Origin: Dictyophora rubrovolvata
Lineage: Eukaryota > Basidiomycota > Agaricomycetes > Phallales > Phallaceae
Length of the DNA stretch: 64,000 nt
Reading direction: 5' to 3'
Assembly (NCBI GenBank): GCA_029959195.1
Contig: CP114120.1
Location: 2,046,001-2,110,000, forward strand
The position numbers were made by a program, and so were the translations under genes. Shown piece after piece: positions 59,306 to 64,000 of the stretch; position 1 is the first letter of the stretch; each line of letters starts with the position of its first letter. The notes beneath the pieces were generated by a model, which was given only the letters and a program-made list of their open reading frames with translations, made no database searches and was not told the origin of the DNA.

Positions 59306-61432
59306 ATGAAATTGAAACGAGAGCTCGGCAGTATTGACGCAATGGACGTTTCAACCGACCTCCCGAGATCCAAGCGCCACAAACGGGGTTCGTCAGCTCC
59401 AACCGGCAACAGTGCAGACGTTGAAATGAAGGACGCAAACGGGGAGGAAATCACCGCGAGGGATGACAAGGCTCTAGTGAAAGAACAGGGTTTCAACATT
59501 TACAATGCTGTCGTGAATGCAAAGGGGGAACAGTAAGTCGTGGTCGCGTTGCAATGCCATGCAGTGGTACTTGACCCGTCTCAATTCGTATAGAGACCGC
59601 GTCCTTTCGTATGATTTTCAACATCTCCCGTCGAAACGCATGTACGCAGATTATTATACTCTCATAACAGAACCCGTTGCCCTGGATGGCATCAAGTCCA
59701 AACTGAACCGAGGGATTTATTCTTCTCTAAAAAGCGTCAAGCATGACTTTGATACATGCTTCAAAAACGCTAAGAAGTACAATATAAAAGAGAGTCAGAT
59801 CTGGAGAGATGCGAAAGAACTACACGTTCGCTTTTTTTTCCCTGTATTCTTTTTATTCTTGCTATATTACTCATTTGCCATTTCTGTTACTATATTAGAA
59901 AATTGCGTCGAATGAATATAGATCTATCATTGGTTCTGCCGATGTCGATATACTTGGTTCAGACTCAAGTGAATCGGATGACGAGAATGACGACGACGGT
60001 GACTACGGCGGTGGAGGGAAAACGAAAAGTCCCAAAGGTCGTCGCGGTAGACCAATTAGTATTATCCGGCTTATGAGACTTCGTATGCAGAAGCTTGTTG
60101 AAAAGACCGACGATGAGTACGTTCCTTTCTTAACAATTTTCCTTATCTAATTATTACACTCTCCATCAGCGGACGTTTGATAACAGAAGCATTCATGGAA
60201 CTCCCTGATAAAAGGGCTTATCCGATATACTATAAAACAATCAAACGCCTAATGTGCTTCGACACTATTCTTGTCAGTCAACACGCTTCATCGCATACCC
60301 AGGATAAGATTAAATTTTTTAAAAAACAGAAACGAATTAAACGAAAAGAATATGCAACGATGGCACAGTTTGCCGCTGATGTTGAGCTGGTTTTTGCCAA
60401 TGCATTGTCTTTCAACGAAGAACATAGCCCAATATGGGAAGATGCCATGACATTGAAGGTGCGAACGTATTATATGAAATCTTGCAATCCGGGTTCATAC
60501 AGTCCTAGAATTATTTCCGAGTAATCATGTCAGACCTTCCTCCTCAATTTTCACTACCCGAATACAGCTCTAACACAAAACCCGTCATGCAAAATGGAAA
60601 GCTAAAACTACGGGTACCTGCGCCATCGCAAGTCCAGCAGACATCTACGACCACAGAAAATACCTCAAATGGAGCTGGGACATCGTTGAAAGTAAAACTC
60701 CCTCCCTTGGCGTCAGCCAATATCCCAATCGCCCCTGCTGTTACCACCCCCGTGGCGATACAACCTTCGCCATCCGTACCTGTTACGCGTCAGCAAGCAG
60801 CTACCAAGACCACTCAGCCGCCCAATATCGCTCCGCAACCTCCAGCGGCACAAATGCCTGCCGTTCAAGCTTCTACAGCTACCTATTTGCAACCAATGAC
60901 TTATCCGCAATTACCTCCACATCAGCCTCAACCACAGTATCAATATCATGCAAATGTTTCGGTGCCTCAGTCGACGGTCAACTCTATATCCCCTTCGCCA
61001 TTATCGACCACGCCGGTTCCGCCACACGTGGTCTATGATCATCCTCTGCGTTCTATTATCCTTAAGACATTACCATTGGGAAGAACTCTGCGTTTGGACG
61101 CGTCAGAGGGTGTCAGGACGTGGGTACTTAGGCTCAGCAAAGATGAGAACAGGCTCGCCGTCCGAGAAATCAGGTTCTTGGACGAGGAAGAGAGTGATGA
61201 AGAAATGGACGAGGAGGAAAGCAAAAGCGCGCAGACGGTCAACTCGGGAAAAGGAGAAGTTTTCGTTAAAGCTAATGGGGTTCTAGTAAATGCTCAAATA
61301 CCCAATACAAAAGAGGGCGAAGGCGTATGGGAAGTATCCGAGTTGAAACCTGGCGCGAATATTCTTGAAGTTGGAGAACAATCAGGTGAAGTTTGGAAGG
61401 TTGTTCTCCAACGACCAGTAGTCAAGACATAA
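59306..61432 (+). CDS. Rsc4-like tandem bromodomain protein
   Basis: Acetyl-lysine reader, probably a subunit of an RSC/PBAF-type chromatin remodeller. Starts MKLKRELGSIDAMDVSTDLP at 59306 (an in-frame ATG at 59341 is an alternative). Bromodomain 1: DRVLSYDFQHLPSKRMYADY, YTLITEPVALDGIKSKLNRG and FKNAKKYNIKESQIWRDAKE, with the conserved Asn. An acidic linker (SDSSESDDENDDDGD) leads to bromodomain 2: DGRLITEAFMELPDKRAYPI, YYKTIKRLMCFDTI, RIKRKEYATMAQFAADVELV and FANALSFNEEHSPIWEDAM. After a Pro/Gln/Thr-rich stretch comes a C-terminal module (HPLRSIILKTLPLGRTLRLD ... GANILEVGEQSGEVWKVVLQ) like the Rsc4 C-terminal region. Ends 61432, 58 bp from the convergent PFA4 gene. Confidence 0.85.
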
Positions 61433-61490
61433 TTTTAGAATGTAATATATGTATTATTATTATTTTAGTGAAATCATATCTATAATTATA

Positions 61491-63421
61491 TTAAGCTAGC
61501 ACTGGGTCCGTTTCCGAAGGTATAGTTAATGGTTGATTTTCTTCCACCTCTGAATCACTCTGAGGAACATAATGCTGATATCTTCCAGGTTCGGCAACCC
61601 TGCTGGCTACATATCTGCGCAGAATTTCCCCTCGATCAATTTCGCCTATCTCCCATCCCTCTGAACCTCGACGAATTCGAGGACCATGCCAAGCAGCTTC
61701 ATCGGAAGACTCGGAAGAAACCACCGAAACGCGCTCAATCTCATGGTCGGAATGTCCATTTTGGTTATAATCGGGATGATACGGTGGTACTTTGGAGCGC
61801 CGCGCTTGCAGTCGTTTAGATGTGTTAGACGGTTGAAGGCTGGGATTGATTCCATTGCCGTATGTCCAAGGAGAGGAGTTAAGGTCAACTTGAGCAGGCT
61901 CTTCTTCTTCCGCCGCTTCGTATACATAAGGGTCGTTAGGAGGCCAATCGCTTTGCGCTGTCCCATCTAAATATAAATAAAGATACAGAGTCAGTACAGA
62001 AACAAATATTTCGAAAGCACAGAAAGCAAAGCTATGCCGTGTGTAAATAAAATCTCTGATTAAGGAACGCAGGAATCACCTAGATTAAGCCTCCAAATCA
62101 TTATGAGTATAGGATCGGCGATATGAAGCATCGCCCTTCGCATCATCATTAAGATTACGAAATTCAATCCAATCACCTTCATTATCTATTACTTTGAATG
62201 CGAGTCCGTCTGTTGTAACTTTAATCGGGATTAGCCAGTACAGAGGCGAGCGTCCGAATATAGAACAAAAGTTTTCTTTCCAACCGAGGTTCTACGGAAG
62301 AAAAAAGCTCGAGAAATAATACCGCAGGCTTTAGATTGACATACATAAGGGAATTTAACCTGAAATTCTCGGTCAACATGTTTATGCTAGATTGATATGT
62401 CTTGAACATACTTCTCTGATTTTGCCCCTGCGGATTAGTGTAGCGACTTTATCCTTTTCCCATGCTTCAATAGTCGTAGTATTAGTGAGTAAACAATAAA
62501 AGTGGTATGCACTAGCGAACAGTCAGCTCGTTCGTCTTTGGTGAATTTTTGAAAGGAAAAAAAACCTGAATCCTCCGACTAATAGCAGGACCGGAAGACA
62601 AGCAACATAATTTAGAATAATAAATACAAGTTCTTTGGTGGTTGGTTCAACCTGTGATAGTTTAAATTAGGGAAGTGAAACGTTGAACCAATATTACCCA
62701 GTAATTATCGTGAGCAACTCGATAAACACCGAAGACCCTGGAAGATAGCATGCATAAATGATATAAGCATGCTACATCGACAAAAAACAAAAAGCGAATG
62801 AAATGGGCATAGTTGTAGTGTCCAACGCAGTTGTCAACCCAGGGACAATGGTGGTCTGGAAGCTAAATCAGCTTGCTGCGGGGAAAAGGGTAGAGGAATC
62901 TCACCCATGCGAGGAATACACCTGAGCGTTACTCATAAAGTTATTTAAAAAGAGTACTAGAAGACATAGCCGTACCGTTTGCACTGTCTACAGTGATGGG
63001 TGCGAGGAGGTTTATACGCCTCACATGTACGACAATAACGGGGCTGTCCGGTAAGTTTTTTTGCTTCATACAAGTCTGTTTTTGGTTGCTTTAATAAAAC
63101 CAAAATCAATATAAGACCCCACAAAAAGTCATCCTGGACTCACCCAGGCTGGAGGTACACGACCTGGATCAGTACGGACGGTCATGAAATAATTCCAATA
63201 GAGCATTGCGACAAGAATGCTTGATGTAAAGTTAGTTTTAGACCTAGATCATTGGGCAGAACGCACTTGAATGGGCCTAATAAATAAATGAGGTCTACAG
63301 ATATTTCCCCGCCATACCAAGGAAAGATGACGAATATTTGAGACGAGTACGCAAGAAACGCAATCGAGAGTGTTGTTGCTGTTACCCATATTTTACCAAT
63401 AATGCTTTGTGCAGAAGGCAT
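61491..63421 (-). CDS. PFA4: DHHC palmitoyltransferase PFA4
   Basis: ER S-acyltransferase; in yeast Pfa4 palmitoylates chitin synthase Chs3. Starts [20 protein letters not shown] at 63421, then [121 protein letters not shown] and [13 protein letters not shown]. The Cys-rich DHHC domain is complete. The tail has [17 protein letters not shown] and [20 protein letters not shown] before PSETDPVLA at 61491, as in fungal Pfa4. The ATG+G|AC join at MDHHC uses a CTTCCAG acceptor near 62863. About 12 introns; borders at 62000-62500 were not all resolved. Confidence 0.9.
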
Positions 63422-63925
63422 AGATAGATAGACACAGTCCCAGGAATTTTGAAGCAGAAAGATGATATGGATATGGGTATGGGTATGGGTATAGTACAAT
63501 CTAGGAGACGAGTCTCAGGCTGTTGAGCTGCCAGTGCGATGTGACGCACGCCACGCCGCGCGGCATCCCGGCCGGCGTTCGCTGAATAGCTACACGGTCG
63601 GAATTTGACTGACATGAAAAGTAAATCATACAATAAGTGAAAAGACAGATTTTTATAAAGTTCCCTTTCCAAGCTTATAAGGTTAACTTGCTACTAACAA
63701 AGTGATGTATATATGTGTATGGTCGTAAAAACATTAATTGGTGCGAAGCAAGTGGGGAGGAAAAATGAGGCAAGAAAAAAGTCAATTTTTTAAATAAAGA
63801 TTGGCTTCGAAAATGATAGTCCATCACGATCCAGAGAGGAAAAAAAAAAGTCCGTTGGTTATTATGGCCCGGGGTAAAGTGTACAAGAGCATGGTGATAT
63901 ATTGTTGTTCAAATTGCAACTGTTT
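63422..63925. other. Intergenic region upstream of PFA4
   Basis: 504 bp. It contains a GATATGG/GTATGG tandem (about 63466-63493) about 50 bp before the PFA4 ATG, on the promoter side. Nothing coding is recognised. Confidence 0.5.
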
Positions 63926-64000
63926 TCACCTGTACTGATGAACATTTGGTGGTGCTGCACCAGGAGGAAGTAAAGGGTGTGTTCCACTGCTCATACTGGT
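63926..64000 (-). CDS. Probable 3' end of an unidentified minus-strand gene
   Basis: The minus strand reads in from the window edge as TSMSSGTHPLLPPGAAPPNV HQYR and stops with TGA at 63926-63928. The Pro-rich composition looks coding. The stop overlaps a possible GTGAAA donor, so an internal exon or even a first exon starting at the Met is also possible. No family is recognised. Confidence 0.35.
   Translation of the reverse strand, partial: TSMSSGTHPLLPPGAAPPNVHQYR

Noticed and set aside
63466-63493. GTATGG tandem resembling a telomere-like repeat
   Set aside because: Only four imperfect units and not of TTAGGG type; a simple repeat in the PFA4 promoter.
1-64000. Search for retroelements, DNA transposons and CRISPR arrays
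   Set aside because: No reverse transcriptase, integrase, transposase or terminal repeats were recognised, and no regularly spaced repeats. The two large direct repeats are explained by gene duplication.

Overview
The window is nuclear DNA of a filamentous fungus, almost certainly an Agaricomycete (mushroom-forming basidiomycete). The genes are dense and intron-rich, with introns mostly 50-70 nt, and lie on both strands with short gaps. A lineage-restricted family (DUF6534 membrane proteins) is present beside conserved eukaryotic genes. Most reading frames become recognisable only after splicing by eye, so gene ends are firmer than internal exon borders.

Layout, left to right. 0-5.5 kb: an FYRN/FYRC chromatin-type protein and a histone H4 gene with an E-box/TATA promoter. 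5.9-11.3 kb (minus): a DUF6534 seven-pass membrane protein cut into very small exons, and a NodB-type polysaccharide deacetylase of the PuuE-like branch. 11.6-16 kb (plus): ALG9 mannosyltransferase and a TFIIB/BRF1-like factor. 16.7-20 kb (minus): a large protein with an interrupted Dbl-homology (RhoGEF) domain. 21.8-28.5 kb (plus): a tiny cysteine-rich CYSTM-like gene, nicotinamide riboside kinase, and nuclear-pore protein POM152. 29.4-34.5 kb: a secreted GH5 exo-beta-1,3-glucanase (plus), then a rearranged block in which a decayed gene of an uncharacterised family lies between a broken partial copy and the intact copy of a 2-oxoglutarate/Fe(II) oxygenase gene (minus). 34.9-39.1 kb: UBC12, 5-hydroxyisourate hydrolase, RRP1/NOP52 and CutC, the last two divergent from a 92-bp promoter. 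39.8-47.2 kb: two tandem secreted S41-family peptidase genes with signs of gene conversion. 47.4-54 kb: a TBC-domain protein lacking both catalytic fingers, an F-box protein and a CorA-type magnesium transporter. 56.4-63.4 kb: a cytochrome P450, an Rsc4-like double-bromodomain protein and the palmitoyltransferase PFA4. The right edge holds what looks like the 3' end of another minus-strand gene.

No operon-like pathway is evident. Most genes are housekeeping functions (glycosylation, Pol III transcription, chromatin, rRNA processing, neddylation, NAD salvage, nuclear pore). The accessory parts are the S41 pair, the oxygenase duplication block, the P450 and the DUF6534 gene. I saw no rRNA, tRNA, CRISPR array, virus copy or recognisable transposon. 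The points I would check first are the TBC protein without catalytic fingers, the conversion patches between the S41 copies, the microexons of the DUF6534 gene, and four GC-AG introns.
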